DNA of 64,000 nucleotides from JADCGM01 sp943370355 (GTDB taxonomy: Bacteria; Pseudomonadota; Alphaproteobacteria; Sphingomonadales; Sphingomonadaceae): contig CALRQP020000019.1 in the NCBI GenBank assembly GCA_943370355.1, positions 6,821 to 70,820 on the forward strand. Direction: 5' to 3'. Shown here piece after piece: positions 31,632 through 39,935 of the stretch. How positions within the stretch are numbered: position 1 is the first letter of the stretch; the number at the start of each line of letters is the position of its first letter. The notes under the pieces are model-generated. The model had not been told where the DNA came from. It saw nothing but the letters and a program-made list of their open reading frames with translations, and did not search any database. Made by a program: the position numbers and the translations under genes.

Positions 31632-32144
31632 ATGTTGGACTGTATGTTGCTCGCTAAATCCGTTCTGGCGCTTCTTGGAGCCGTTGCACTGATGTCCGCC
31701 GCAGAGGCCGAGTTTCCAGCTACCGCGCTTTTGTCCATTGGCTTCGCAGAGGTTCGATTGGATGACTTGCGAGACACGCAAACCTACGCCCAGCGGACGG
31801 CTCAGTCCCATGGCTACCTCAAGGTCAGCGCGGACCTAAATGGGGACGGCTCCCTCGACGAGGTCAGGATCTTGCAAAACGTCGAGCGCAATATTGCCTA
31901 TGTGGCGGCGGCAATAATGACGCCGGATAAACTCGACACCTACATCCTGAAGAGCGTGCCGCTTTCCGATGTTCCCTTCGTCGCTATTGAAGTCGCTGAG
32001 GCACAGGCTGACCTTACCAAGAGAGCGAAAGGGCATGGCGTGGCCATGTTCGACCTTAGAACCGGTCGTGGGGAAGCCGTATTTTTCGATGGTGAAGAGT
32101 TCCGGCTTAGCTCGCCTTTTGCTCAACCAACTCAGCCAAGCTGA
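31632..32144 (+). CDS. Secreted hypothetical protein with a single EF-hand-like loop
   Basis: A 170-residue protein (start ATG 31632; ATG 31644 is an alternative). It has a signal peptide ending near AEAEF, then a mature part containing DLNGDGSLDE, which matches a calcium-binding EF-hand/VCBS-type loop, inside a region reading KVSADLNGDGSLDEVRIL. I recognise no family. The base composition is clearly lower in GC than its neighbours, with many TTG codons, and it is the only gene in a 653-bp segment bounded by 13-bp direct repeats, so it was probably acquired. Confidence 0.75.
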   Translation: MLDCMLLAKSVLALLGAVALMSAAEAEFPATALLSIGFAEVRLDDLRDTQTYAQRTAQSHGYLKVSADLNGDGSLDEVRILQNVERNIAYVAAAIMTPDKLDTYILKSVPLSDVPFVAIEVAEAQADLTKRAKGHGVAMFDLRTGRGEAVFFDGEEFRLSSPFAQPTQPS

Positions 32145-32175
32145 TTGTCCGCTTCCCACCCACAACCATACATTC
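32144..32175 (+). repeat. Degenerate TGTCCGCT repeat, right copy
   Basis: Starting directly after the stop of the hypothetical gene, the segment ATTGTCCGCTTCCCACCC is a diverged relative of the one at 31556. It is in the same orientation, as expected for the ends of an inserted cassette. Confidence 0.4.
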
Positions 32176-32187
32176 AAACCGAGACAC

Positions 32188-32200
32188 TGCGCTGGGTCGG
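32188..32200 (+). repeat. 13-bp direct repeat, right copy
   Basis: Exact copy of TGCGCTGGGTCGG found at 31535-31547. The following bases CTGA complete a stop codon in the reading frame of the DUF2332 gene, so joining the two copies restores an open frame with a natural end. Confidence 0.85.
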
Positions 32201-32244
32201 CTGAGGTTGCGCATCGCGCAGGCTTGCCGCACAGCGCGAGGCCT

Positions 32245-32817
32245 ATGACGTCGCTTGTCCTTGCTTCCTCCTCGCCGCGCCGGCTGGCGCTGCTCGCGCA
32301 GATCGGTGTGACGCCGTCGCGGGTGACGTCGCCCGATATCGATGAGAGCGCGCTGAAGCGCGAACTGCCGCGCGTCTATGCGCTGCGGCTGGCCGAGGCG
32401 AAGGCGCGGGCGGTGGCGCGCGGCGAGGGCGAGGTGGTTCTGGCGGGGGACACTGCCGTCGCCGTCGGCCGCCGCATCCTGCCGCCGGCCGACAGCGAGG
32501 CGGTGCAGCGCGCGCTGCTGGCGTTGCTGTCTGGGCGGCGGCAGCAGGTGATTTCGGCGGTCGCGACCATCGACGCGCAGGGCAGATTGCGATCGCGCAT
32601 CTCGGTCTCGACGCTGACCTTCAAGCGGCTGACGGCCGCGGAGATCGACGCCTATGTCGCGTGCGGCGAAGGGCTCGGCAAGGCGGGCGGCTATGCGATC
32701 CAGGGCCGCGCGGCCGCGTTCATCCGCGCGCTGTCGGGCAGCTATTCGGGGGTCGTGGGCCTGCCGCTGTTCGAGACGGCGGCTTTGCTCCGCGCGGCGG
32801 GAATCGATGCCGGCTGA
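32245..32817 (+). CDS. maf: Maf family nucleotide pyrophosphatase
   Basis: A 190-residue protein of the Maf/YhdE/YceF family that hydrolyses non-canonical or m7G-type nucleoside triphosphates. The start motif is TSLVLASSSPRRLALLAQIG, then SPDIDES and the EVVLAGDTAVAVGRRIL segment; AGGYAIQGRAAAFIRALSGSYSGVVGLPLFE is the closing signature. The length is normal. The start is ATG 32245. The 3' end overlaps the RNase E/G gene by 11 bases. Confidence 0.94.
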   Translation: MTSLVLASSSPRRLALLAQIGVTPSRVTSPDIDESALKRELPRVYALRLAEAKARAVARGEGEVVLAGDTAVAVGRRILPPADSEAVQRALLALLSGRRQQVISAVATIDAQGRLRSRISVSTLTFKRLTAAEIDAYVACGEGLGKAGGYAIQGRAAAFIRALSGSYSGVVGLPLFETAALLRAAGIDAG

Positions 32818-33775
32818 GTGGCTGATCGAGCGCGGGATCGGCGAGGCCCGCGCGGCGCTGGTCGATGACGGCAATATCCTTGAGTTGCGGATCGAGCGCG
32901 AGGGTGGGCTGAAGGCTGGTGCGATCCGGCAGGGGCGGCTCACCTCGATCCTCGTGCCCGGCAAGCGTAGCATTGTTGTCATTGACGGCGCGGAAGCGCT
33001 GCTCGAGCCGTTGCCGCCCGGTGTTACGCAAGGGGCGACGCTGTTCGTCGAGATCGTGCGCGAGGCGATTCCTGAAAGCGGCCGCCCGCGCTTGCCCAAG
33101 GCCGTGCCGAGCGCCGCGACTGCCGAATCGCAGCCGCCCGCGCTCAAGGGGCGCGAACTGCGCGCGCATGAGCCCGATCTTCTCGAAGCGGCAGGCTGGT
33201 CGGAGGTGATTGAGGAGGCGCGGTCGGGTGTCGTGCCGTTCGACGGCGGCACACTGGCGATTGCGCTGACTCCGGCGATGACGCTCATCGACATCGATGG
33301 CGCGCTGCCGCCCGGAGAGCTTGCCGCCGCCGGTGCGAAGGCCGCCGCCCTCGCAATCCGCCGCCACGGTATCGGCGGCAGCATCGGCATCGATTTTCCG
33401 ACATTGAAGGACAAGGCGGCACGCACGGCGGTCGCCGAAATTATCGACGCCCACTTGTCGCAACCGTTCGAGCGCACCGCCGTCAACGGCTTCGGTTTCC
33501 TGCAGATCGTGCGTCGCCGCAGCCGTGCGTCGATGTTCGAGCTCGTGCAGGGTGCACCGGTCGAGACGGCGGCGCTGGCGCTGCTGCGGCAGGCCGAGCG
33601 GGCAACGGGCGCGGGGGTGCGCGAGTTGACCGCTGCACCCGCCGTCATCGACTGGCTGGCTGTCAGACCGGCACTGACAGCCGAACTCGAGCGCCGCATC
33701 GGTGCCGCCGTCCGGTTGAACCCCGACCCCGCACGCGCCATATCGGCGGGGCATGTCCACTCCCGCTCCCGTTAA
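32807..33775 (+). CDS. Ribonuclease E/G family protein (short form)
   Basis: A 322-residue protein with the RNase E/G N-terminal character: LIERGIGEARAALVDDGNILELRIE, an S1-like segment, and DIDGALPPGELAAAGAKAAALAIRRHGIGGSIGIDFPTLKDKAARTAV, which carries the acidic DNase I-like catalytic region. It is much shorter than RNase E or G and lacks the zinc-link and C-terminal scaffold. Such short proteins follow maf in sphingomonads; their RNA targets are unknown. The ATG at 32807 lies inside the end of maf, and the stop lies inside the start of yacG. Confidence 0.85.
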   Translation: MPAEWLIERGIGEARAALVDDGNILELRIEREGGLKAGAIRQGRLTSILVPGKRSIVVIDGAEALLEPLPPGVTQGATLFVEIVREAIPESGRPRLPKAVPSAATAESQPPALKGRELRAHEPDLLEAAGWSEVIEEARSGVVPFDGGTLAIALTPAMTLIDIDGALPPGELAAAGAKAAALAIRRHGIGGSIGIDFPTLKDKAARTAVAEIIDAHLSQPFERTAVNGFGFLQIVRRRSRASMFELVQGAPVETAALALLRQAERATGAGVRELTAAPAVIDWLAVRPALTAELERRIGAAVRLNPDPARAISAGHVHSRSR

Positions 33776-33929
33776 GGCGAAATGCCCGCTCTGCCGCCGG
33801 CCGGCGTCGGTCGAGCACGACCCCTTCTGCTCGCCGCGCTGCCGCGACCGCGACCTGCTGAACTGGCTCGGCGAAGCCTATGCGGTGCCCGGCGAGCCGG
33901 TCGATGAAACGGCGCTGGACAAGGAATAG
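33753..33929 (+). CDS. yacG: DNA gyrase inhibitor YacG (zinc-binding protein)
   Basis: A 58-residue protein with the zinc motif CPLCRR then CSPRC near residues 11-33 (C-x2-C, C-x3-C). YacG/DUF329 proteins bind the GyrB C-terminus and inhibit gyrase. The start ATG at 33753 lies inside the end of the RNase E/G gene. It is followed 37 bases later by tRNA-Phe, a usual arrangement in sphingomonads. Confidence 0.92.
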   Translation: MSTPAPVKAKCPLCRRPASVEHDPFCSPRCRDRDLLNWLGEAYAVPGEPVDETALDKE

Positions 33930-33966
33930 GCCGCTTGCCTATACCCCGCCGCTCGCCGCGAGGCGT

Positions 33967-34042
33967 GCCCGGGTAGCTCAGTTGGTAGAGCACGTGACTG
34001 AAAATCACGGTGTCGGCGGTTCAATTCCGTCCCCGGGCACCA
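33967..34042 (+). tRNA. tRNA-Phe (anticodon GAA)
   Basis: A 76-base cloverleaf: GCCCGGG pairs with CCCGGGC, D-arm GCTC..GAGC, anticodon arm CGTGA-CTGAAAA-TCACG with anticodon GAA at 34000-34002, T-arm with TTCAATT, discriminator A and encoded CCA. Confidence 0.97.
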
Positions 34043-34058
34043 TTTCCCGCCCGCAGCG

Positions 34059-34949
34059 CTACTTTTTCCCCGTCAGGCTGATGTGCACGAGCTCCACAAA
34101 CTGTGCGGGCTTCATGAAGCCGCCGCCCCATTTGGCGTCGTAAGCGGCGGTGGGCTTCGAGGCCTGGATCGCCTCCAGCGACTTGCCGGCCTTGATCCCG
34201 GCGCGGACATTGGCGACCACGGCGCTGATCATCGCGCGATATTCGCGCAGTTCGGCGGGGCCGGTGGTCGGGCCATGTCCGGCGATGTAGCGGGTGTTGG
34301 CATTGCCGAGCGCCAGCGCTTTGTCGCAGGCCGCGATGACCCCGAGGATCGAACCGCCCGACGAAATGTCGAAAAAGGGATAGCCGCCCGAGAAATAGGT
34401 GTCGCCCATGTGGATGGCGTTCGCCTTGGTGAAAATGACGAAGCTGTCGCCGTCGGTGTGGGCCGGCGCGACGTGGAGCGCGCGAATCGTCTCGCCGTTC
34501 AGGTGGAAGGTGACGCCGTCTGCAAAGGTCACGACGGGCAGCGCGATGGCCGGCGATGCTTTCACCGTGCTCTTGAAGGCCGCGATGAACTGGTCGGTCG
34601 ACATGCGCAGCCGGACATTGTCCTGCGCGACGATGACGGCACCAGCGTTGCCGAAATTCTCGTTCCCGCCGGTGTGGTCGCCGTGCCAGTGCGTGTTGAA
34701 TACGAACCGGATCGGCTTGGGGGACAGTTTCGCGACCGCCGCCTGGATCTTGGGCGTCAGCGGCGCGAACTGGTCGTCGATGATGAACACGCCGTCCGGA
34801 CCCGATGACACGCCGATATTGCCGCCCGCGCCGAACAGCACGTCGAGGCCAGGTGCGATATTCTCGGTCCTGATCTCGACCTTGGAATAATCGTCCTGCG
34901 CAAAGGCAGGCGCGGCAAGGGCGGCGAGGGCAAGGACGAGTCGTTTCAT
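34059..34949 (-). CDS. Metallo-beta-lactamase-fold hydrolase, exported
   Basis: A 296-residue periplasmic protein with signal peptide (MKRLVLALAALAAPAFA) and the metal-binding set H87-W-H89-G-D91-H92, then HTDGDS near residue 160, GD near 182 and GHGPTTG near 230. This ligand pattern fits the MBL superfamily close to SoxH/quinoprotein-relay and B3-like enzymes. Not every relative is a beta-lactamase. It is the last gene of a three-gene operon with overlapping starts (ATGA). Confidence 0.88.
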   Translation of the reverse strand: MKRLVLALAALAAPAFAQDDYSKVEIRTENIAPGLDVLFGAGGNIGVSSGPDGVFIIDDQFAPLTPKIQAAVAKLSPKPIRFVFNTHWHGDHTGGNENFGNAGAVIVAQDNVRLRMSTDQFIAAFKSTVKASPAIALPVVTFADGVTFHLNGETIRALHVAPAHTDGDSFVIFTKANAIHMGDTYFSGGYPFFDISSGGSILGVIAACDKALALGNANTRYIAGHGPTTGPAELREYRAMISAVVANVRAGIKAGKSLEAIQASKPTAAYDAKWGGGFMKPAQFVELVHISLTGKK

Positions 34950-35449
34950 CGGGGGTCTCCGGCGGGTTCGAGCGCGAGATTGATGAGGCGTCCGGCCGCC
35001 GTCAAGCGGGCGCGGACTTGCATCGGGCGGCTGCGGAGTTGCGCCTCCAGCGCGGGCGCACTTGCTTCCGATACGAACAATCGCGCGAACACCGCGAGCG
35101 GCTGGCCGCCGCCGCCGAATTCGGGGGCGTAAGTTGCGGCGAGGCGGCTTTCGGCGAGGTCGATCTTCGCGGGGCAGCTGGCCGATTTGGCGACAACGCG
35201 GACGGCGCGGCCGCCGTCTTCGAGGCAGAGCGCGCAGCTATTGGCGCGGCACAGCTGCGGTTGGCCGCGCACGGTCCAGGCGTAGCGGAAGGCGACATAA
35301 TGACCGCGCACCGGATCGCGCGGATCGTAACCGGCGACGGGGATGCGCCATTCGGTGGCCCCACGTCCCTCGGTTCCGCGCCAGGCGATATTGGCGGCGA
35401 GGCCCGCGACAGGCAGCGCGAGGGCAGCAGCGAGCAGCCAGCGGGTCAT
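34946..35449 (-). CDS. GDYXXLXY domain protein
   Basis: A 167-residue protein with an N-terminal signal/anchor (LLAAALALPVAGLAANIAW) and the domain-defining motif read as GHYVAFRYAW, preceded by VAGYDPRDPVRG. It contains four cysteines that could form disulfides. This family normally sits next to DUF2157/DUF4401 membrane proteins, as here. Its role is unknown. It overlaps both neighbours by four bases. Confidence 0.88.
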   Translation of the reverse strand: MTRWLLAAALALPVAGLAANIAWRGTEGRGATEWRIPVAGYDPRDPVRGHYVAFRYAWTVRGQPQLCRANSCALCLEDGGRAVRVVAKSASCPAKIDLAESRLAATYAPEFGGGGQPLAVFARLFVSEASAPALEAQLRSRPMQVRARLTAAGRLINLALEPAGDPR

Positions 35450-36522
35450 GGGCGGGCCTTCCGGACAAGACGCGACCAGCCGACCGCGAGCAGGATCAGC
35501 AGCACGCCGCCGCCGACGAGGCCGAAACCGGTGGTCGCGAGGCCGCCGAAAAGCTCAAAATAGATGATGAGGATGCGCAGCGCGATCGCGGCGATGGCAA
35601 TGCCGAAAAGCGTCGTCCAGCCGTCGCGGTCGGCGGCCACGGCGATAGCGCCCCACATGGCGAGGAAGGACAGCGCGCCGACCAAGCGGGGCAGCAGCGC
35701 ATCGGGGTGGGGGATCAGCAGGAGAAGCAGCGCGGCGACCGTTGCGGCGAGGATGGTACGGATCACCCGGACGTCCTCTGTCACCATCGCGAACGCCGTC
35801 GCCGCTGCAGCGAGCGGGAGGGGCGCGTCGGCGAGCAGGCGGAGCGATTCGGTGCTGGTGATGGGTGCTGCCCAAGCGAAATGCGCGAGGCTCGCGCCGC
35901 CAAGCAGAATCAGCAGGCCCGCTTCGCGCAGTCCGCCGCGGAAGGATTGCGGGAGCGGCTTGCGGGACGCGAGCGCGATCAGGGCGAAGGGCAGCGCAAC
36001 GGGCAGACCTTCGATGAGCATCTGGCCGCGCGTGTCAGTCGCAAAGGTGACCGAAAGCGCTGCGAGCATTGCGGTCCACAGATAGGCAGTCAGGCGGGTC
36101 GAACCGGTGAACAGTATCGCCGGTGACATCAGCAGCGCCCACCAGCCGAGGAGTTGCCACAGGGGACCGGTCAGTTGCCAGACCTGCGCATGCAGCGCGA
36201 GACCGGCGAGCACCAGCGCCGCGAGCATGACGAGCGCGCCTTCGGTGAGCCAGCCGCCGCGCGGGGCGCGGAACACGGTGAGGGCGGCGGCGATGACCAG
36301 CAGCAGGTTGCCGCCGAGTTTGATCGCCGCAGGGATGCGGTCCCAGCCCGCCGCGACGATGAGGACGATGCCAAGCGCCAGCGCGAGCAGGCCGAGGCCG
36401 ATGGCCGCCCAGAGCGCGACGGGGCGGCTCTCCCGCGCTTCGTGGGCGCGGATCGCGGCGACGGCCTGCGCGTCGATCAGGCCGGCCGCCTGCCAATCAT
36501 CGAGCTTGCGATTCAACGACAT
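35446..36522 (-). CDS. DUF2157 multi-spanning membrane protein
   Basis: A 358-residue protein with a short soluble N-terminus (LDDWQAAGLIDAQAVAAIRAHE) followed by about ten hydrophobic helices, the DUF2157 arrangement. The short N-terminal motif is a characteristic of this family. It starts the operon that continues with the GDYXXLXY protein and the MBL hydrolase and is divergent from the penicillin acylase gene. Function unknown. Confidence 0.85.
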   Translation of the reverse strand: MSLNRKLDDWQAAGLIDAQAVAAIRAHEARESRPVALWAAIGLGLLALALGIVLIVAAGWDRIPAAIKLGGNLLLVIAAALTVFRAPRGGWLTEGALVMLAALVLAGLALHAQVWQLTGPLWQLLGWWALLMSPAILFTGSTRLTAYLWTAMLAALSVTFATDTRGQMLIEGLPVALPFALIALASRKPLPQSFRGGLREAGLLILLGGASLAHFAWAAPITSTESLRLLADAPLPLAAAATAFAMVTEDVRVIRTILAATVAALLLLLIPHPDALLPRLVGALSFLAMWGAIAVAADRDGWTTLFGIAIAAIALRILIIYFELFGGLATTGFGLVGGGVLLILLAVGWSRLVRKARP

Positions 36523-36634
36523 GGGCAGAGTTTTGACGACGGTCGCGCGCCGTGTCGAGCAAAGACCCTAGCGACTCCAGCTGTCGCCACGGCTGCCGCG
36601 CCGCTTTAAGCTGCCCCCAAACGGGGAGAATTGC

Positions 36635-38734
36635 ATGGGCGTTTGGCGCAAGGCCGGAATCGGCACGCTGGTGATTGTTGCGGGCGCATTGGTTGGCCTC
36701 GCCATCTGGGAGCCGATGGGCATCGAGACGCCTGCCCCGCCGCCCGCGATCAAGCGCGACGTGCGGATCGTGCGCGACACTTGGGGTGTGCCGCACATCT
36801 TCGGCAAGACCGACGCCGATGTCGCCTATGGGCTCGCCTATGCCGAATCGGAGGATGATTTCCCGACGATCGCTGGGGTGCTCGCCAGCGTGCGCGGCCG
36901 GTCGGGGGCGATGCTCGGCGCGGACGGTGCGAAGATCGATTTCGCAAGCCATTTGCTCGGCATCTGGAAGACCACCGACCGGGATTATATGACGCTCGCG
37001 CCGGACACGCGGCGGCTGCTCGATGGCTATGCGGCGGGGCTCAACCATTATGCGGAGAAGCACCCGGCCGAGGTGCCCCTGCGCAACCTGTTCCCGGTCA
37101 GCGGCAAGGACATTGCGGCGGGGTTCGTGCTGCGCTCGCCGTTTTTCTACGGTCTCGACAAGACACTGGGCGCGATCGTCGCCGACAAGCCGATCCCGCG
37201 CGACGGCGGGCTGAAGGAGGAGCGCGGCTCGAACGCCTTTGCGATTGCGCCGGGGCGGTCGTCGGACGGCGTGACGCGGCTCGTGTCCAACTCGCATCAG
37301 CCCTGGGAGGGGCCGGTGTCCTGGTATGAGGTCGCGGTGCATTCGGAGGAGGGCTGGGACTTCGCGGGTGCGCTGTTCCCCGGGGCGCCCTATCCGCTCC
37401 TCGGCCGCAACAAGACGCTGGGCTGGACGAACACCGTCAACCGGCCCGATCTCGTCGATACCTACAAGCTGGTGCCGGACAGCGACGGCACGCATTACCG
37501 GTACGACGGGAAATGGCTGCCGCTCGAGGCGAAGCGAGTGTGGCTGCGCGTGAAGTTCGGGCCGTTCGTGCTGCCGGTGCCGCGCACGATCTACCGCTCG
37601 GTGCAGGGGCCGGTGCTGATCAACAAGTCGGGGGCCTATGCGCTGCGCTATGCCGGCATCGACGATTTGCGCAGCGTCGAGCAATATTACCGGCTCAACA
37701 AGGCGAAGGACTTCGCCGAGTGGCGCGGCATCATGGCGACGCAGGGCGTCGTCGGCACCAACTTCATCTATGGCGATGCCGCCGGGCATATCGGCATGTT
37801 CTACAATGCGCGCTTCCCGAAGCGCCCGGCCGGTTACGACTGGCGCGGCGTGCTGCCGGGCGACACGTCCAAAGCGCTGTGGACGAGCTATGAGCCCTTC
37901 TCGGCTGATCCGCAGATCATCGATCCACCGTCAGGCTGGGTTGCCAATTCGAACAACACGCCGTTCGTCGCAACGGGGGCCGCCGACAATCTCGATCGCG
38001 CGAAATTCTCCGAGCGGCTCGGCATCGAGACGATCATGTCGAACCGCGCACATCGCTTTGCCGAGCTGTTCGCCGAAATGGGCGACAGGAAGATCAGCCG
38101 CGCCGACCTGATGCGCATCAAGTTCGACAAGGGCTATTCGACGGCTGGGTGGGCCGGGAAATGGATGGCGCTGGTGCTGCAGGCCGACACCAAGGACGCG
38201 CCCGACCTCGCCAAGGCGCAGGCGCTGCTGAAGACCTGGGACTGGAAGCAGGACGGTGTCGGTGCGGCGGATGCACTTGCGGCGACGGTGCTCGGGTCAG
38301 GCGCGCGCGCCGGCTATCTCGGCGAACCGTTCGACGATGCGAAAACCGCGCTTGCCGAAGATGTCGCGTTCCTGATGACGCACTATGGCCGGATCGATCC
38401 GCCGCTGATCGACGTGCTGCGCGTCGTGCGTGGCACAGTGAGCGTGCCATCGCTGGGTGGCCCCGACGCGCTGCGGGCCTTCTATGCCCACCGCGACGAC
38501 AAGACGGGCAAGCTGGTCGGCTTCAACGGCGACAGCTTCATCATGTGGACCGAGTGGGACAAGACGGGCGCGGCCAAAAGCTGGAGCATCCAGCCATGGG
38601 GCGCAGCGGTGGTCCGCACGGACTCCAAACATTATGCGGATCAGGCCCCGCTGTTCGCTGCGGAGAAGTTCAAGCCGGTGCTGTTCAGCGAGGCCGAGCT
38701 GAAGGGTCATATCGAGCGGGAGTATCGCCCCTAA
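36635..38734 (+). CDS. Penicillin acylase family protein (possible AHL acylase)
   Basis: A 699-residue Ntn hydrolase precursor. The signal/anchor covers residues 1-30. The alpha chain shows RDTWGVPHIFGKTDADVAYGLAYAE; the beta chain is expected to begin at Ser199 in the autocatalytic motif ERGSNAFAIAPGRS, followed by the N-terminal nucleophile-type strand order and NSHQPW. The family includes penicillin G acylase and the PvdQ/QuiP acyl-homoserine lactone acylases; which substrate is used here cannot be read off. No luxI/luxR genes are present nearby. Confidence 0.9.
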   Translation: MGVWRKAGIGTLVIVAGALVGLAIWEPMGIETPAPPPAIKRDVRIVRDTWGVPHIFGKTDADVAYGLAYAESEDDFPTIAGVLASVRGRSGAMLGADGAKIDFASHLLGIWKTTDRDYMTLAPDTRRLLDGYAAGLNHYAEKHPAEVPLRNLFPVSGKDIAAGFVLRSPFFYGLDKTLGAIVADKPIPRDGGLKEERGSNAFAIAPGRSSDGVTRLVSNSHQPWEGPVSWYEVAVHSEEGWDFAGALFPGAPYPLLGRNKTLGWTNTVNRPDLVDTYKLVPDSDGTHYRYDGKWLPLEAKRVWLRVKFGPFVLPVPRTIYRSVQGPVLINKSGAYALRYAGIDDLRSVEQYYRLNKAKDFAEWRGIMATQGVVGTNFIYGDAAGHIGMFYNARFPKRPAGYDWRGVLPGDTSKALWTSYEPFSADPQIIDPPSGWVANSNNTPFVATGAADNLDRAKFSERLGIETIMSNRAHRFAELFAEMGDRKISRADLMRIKFDKGYSTAGWAGKWMALVLQADTKDAPDLAKAQALLKTWDWKQDGVGAADALAATVLGSGARAGYLGEPFDDAKTALAEDVAFLMTHYGRIDPPLIDVLRVVRGTVSVPSLGGPDALRAFYAHRDDKTGKLVGFNGDSFIMWTEWDKTGAAKSWSIQPWGAAVVRTDSKHYADQAPLFAAEKFKPVLFSEAELKGHIEREYRP

Positions 38735-39384
38735 AAGCGCAGTTCCTTGGCGATGGCGGATACGACCGCCATCGACGCGGTCAGCGTCAGGATCGCGCGC
38801 AGCCAGTTGGTGCGGACGGTCGCGACGAGGTCGTTTGGCGGCGCATCGGTTCGGCCGGTGAGCATCGGCGTGATGAGGTTGGTCCGGCGGCGGATCAGGT
38901 AATAGAGGATCGCCGCGATGTGCAGCGCGACGAGCGCCAAAATCCCGTTGAACAGCAGTTCGTGCAGTTCGGCTGCCGCCCGCCCGGTCTCGAAGCTGAC
39001 GAAGCGGCTGAGCGGACCGGACTCGAGGCCGTCGATATCGACCGCGAACAGACCGAGCGATACCTGGCCGACCAGCGCGGCGAACATCGCGAGGACGCTC
39101 CAGCCGCCGAGCGGGTTATGGCCGAAGCCATTGTGCGGCGCACCGCGTAGATAGGCGAGCACCGCTGCCGGGGCGCGAACGAACCCGGCGAAGCGCGCGG
39201 TCGGGCTGCCGGCGAAGCCCCAGATCAGCCGGAACAGCAGCAGCGTCAGGATCATCAATCCTGAGGCACGGTGCTTGTCGAGCATGTCATTTTCGGCCGT
39301 CCACCACGACCAAGGGATCAGCACGACCAGTCCCCAATGGACGATGCGAACCGGCCAGTCCCAGACGGCAACGCGCGCCGTCAT
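38731..39384 (-). CDS. Cytochrome b561-type membrane protein
   Basis: A 217-residue di-haem b-type cytochrome with four to five transmembrane helices. Paired histidines lie in VRIVHWGLVVL, DKHRASG, AAELHELLFNG and VALHIAAILYY. The family (PF01292) accepts electrons from, or donates them to, soluble partners. The partner is probably the cytochrome c' gene five bases upstream on the same strand; such b561/c' pairs are a recurrent unit. It overlaps the end of the converging acylase gene by four bases (CTAA). Confidence 0.87.
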   Translation of the reverse strand: MTARVAVWDWPVRIVHWGLVVLIPWSWWTAENDMLDKHRASGLMILTLLLFRLIWGFAGSPTARFAGFVRAPAAVLAYLRGAPHNGFGHNPLGGWSVLAMFAALVGQVSLGLFAVDIDGLESGPLSRFVSFETGRAAAELHELLFNGILALVALHIAAILYYLIRRRTNLITPMLTGRTDAPPNDLVATVRTNWLRAILTLTASMAVVSAIAKELRF

Positions 39385-39389
39385 GGGAG

Positions 39390-39845
39390 TCAGGAGTCCT
39401 TTTCGCGGAACACTTTGTGGCAGGCGCCGCATGCCGCACCGGTCGCCTTGAGCTGCGCGCCGAAGGCTGCCGTGTCGCCGGCCTTGGCGGCGGCAACGAG
39501 CTTGACGCTTTCGGTCTTCAGCGCTTCGGCGTCCTTCTGGAATTCCGGCCACTGCGTCCAGATTTCCGCCTTCGCGGCAGTCTTCTGACCCGACTCCGGA
39601 CCGCTGCCCTTGGGGAACCAGCCGACAATCTTTGGCGCGGTCGCCGCGACGACCTGCGAGCCTGCCAGCAGCTTCGCCTGATCCGGCTTGTCGGCCTTCA
39701 TCTCCTCGAACAGGCCCTTGAAGGCCTTGCCCATGGCTTCGAAGCCATCGTGGCGGGTGCGCTGGATCGTACCGGGCGCGCCATGGGCGATCGAGGTACC
39801 CGCAAGGGCGAGCAGGCTGGCGGCGGCGATTAGTTGCAAACGCAT
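39390..39845 (-). CDS. Cytochrome c' (cytochrome c prime)
   Basis: A 151-residue periplasmic haem protein with a signal peptide (MRLQLIAAASLLALAGTSIAHG). The single haem motif C139-G-A-C142-H143 is close to the C-terminus, the hallmark of cytochrome c', a four-helix bundle. Cytochromes c' bind NO and CO and help detoxify NO or act with b561 partners. ATG 39845 gives a normal-length precursor. Confidence 0.93.
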   Translation of the reverse strand: MRLQLIAAASLLALAGTSIAHGAPGTIQRTRHDGFEAMGKAFKGLFEEMKADKPDQAKLLAGSQVVAATAPKIVGWFPKGSGPESGQKTAAKAEIWTQWPEFQKDAEALKTESVKLVAAAKAGDTAAFGAQLKATGAACGACHKVFREKDS

Positions 39846-39935
39846 CGTCAAAGTCCTCCGGATGAAGCTATACGATGCCGTGTAGAAACGCGGCTGGCAA
39901 CCTCGCCGAACCGACATCTGCTGGAAACGCACCTG

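Noticed and set aside
31563..36579. 12-base identity CTAGCGACTCCA at 31563 and 36568
   Set aside because: In 64 kb of sequence about a hundred such 12-base pairs are expected by chance; no flanking similarity is seen.
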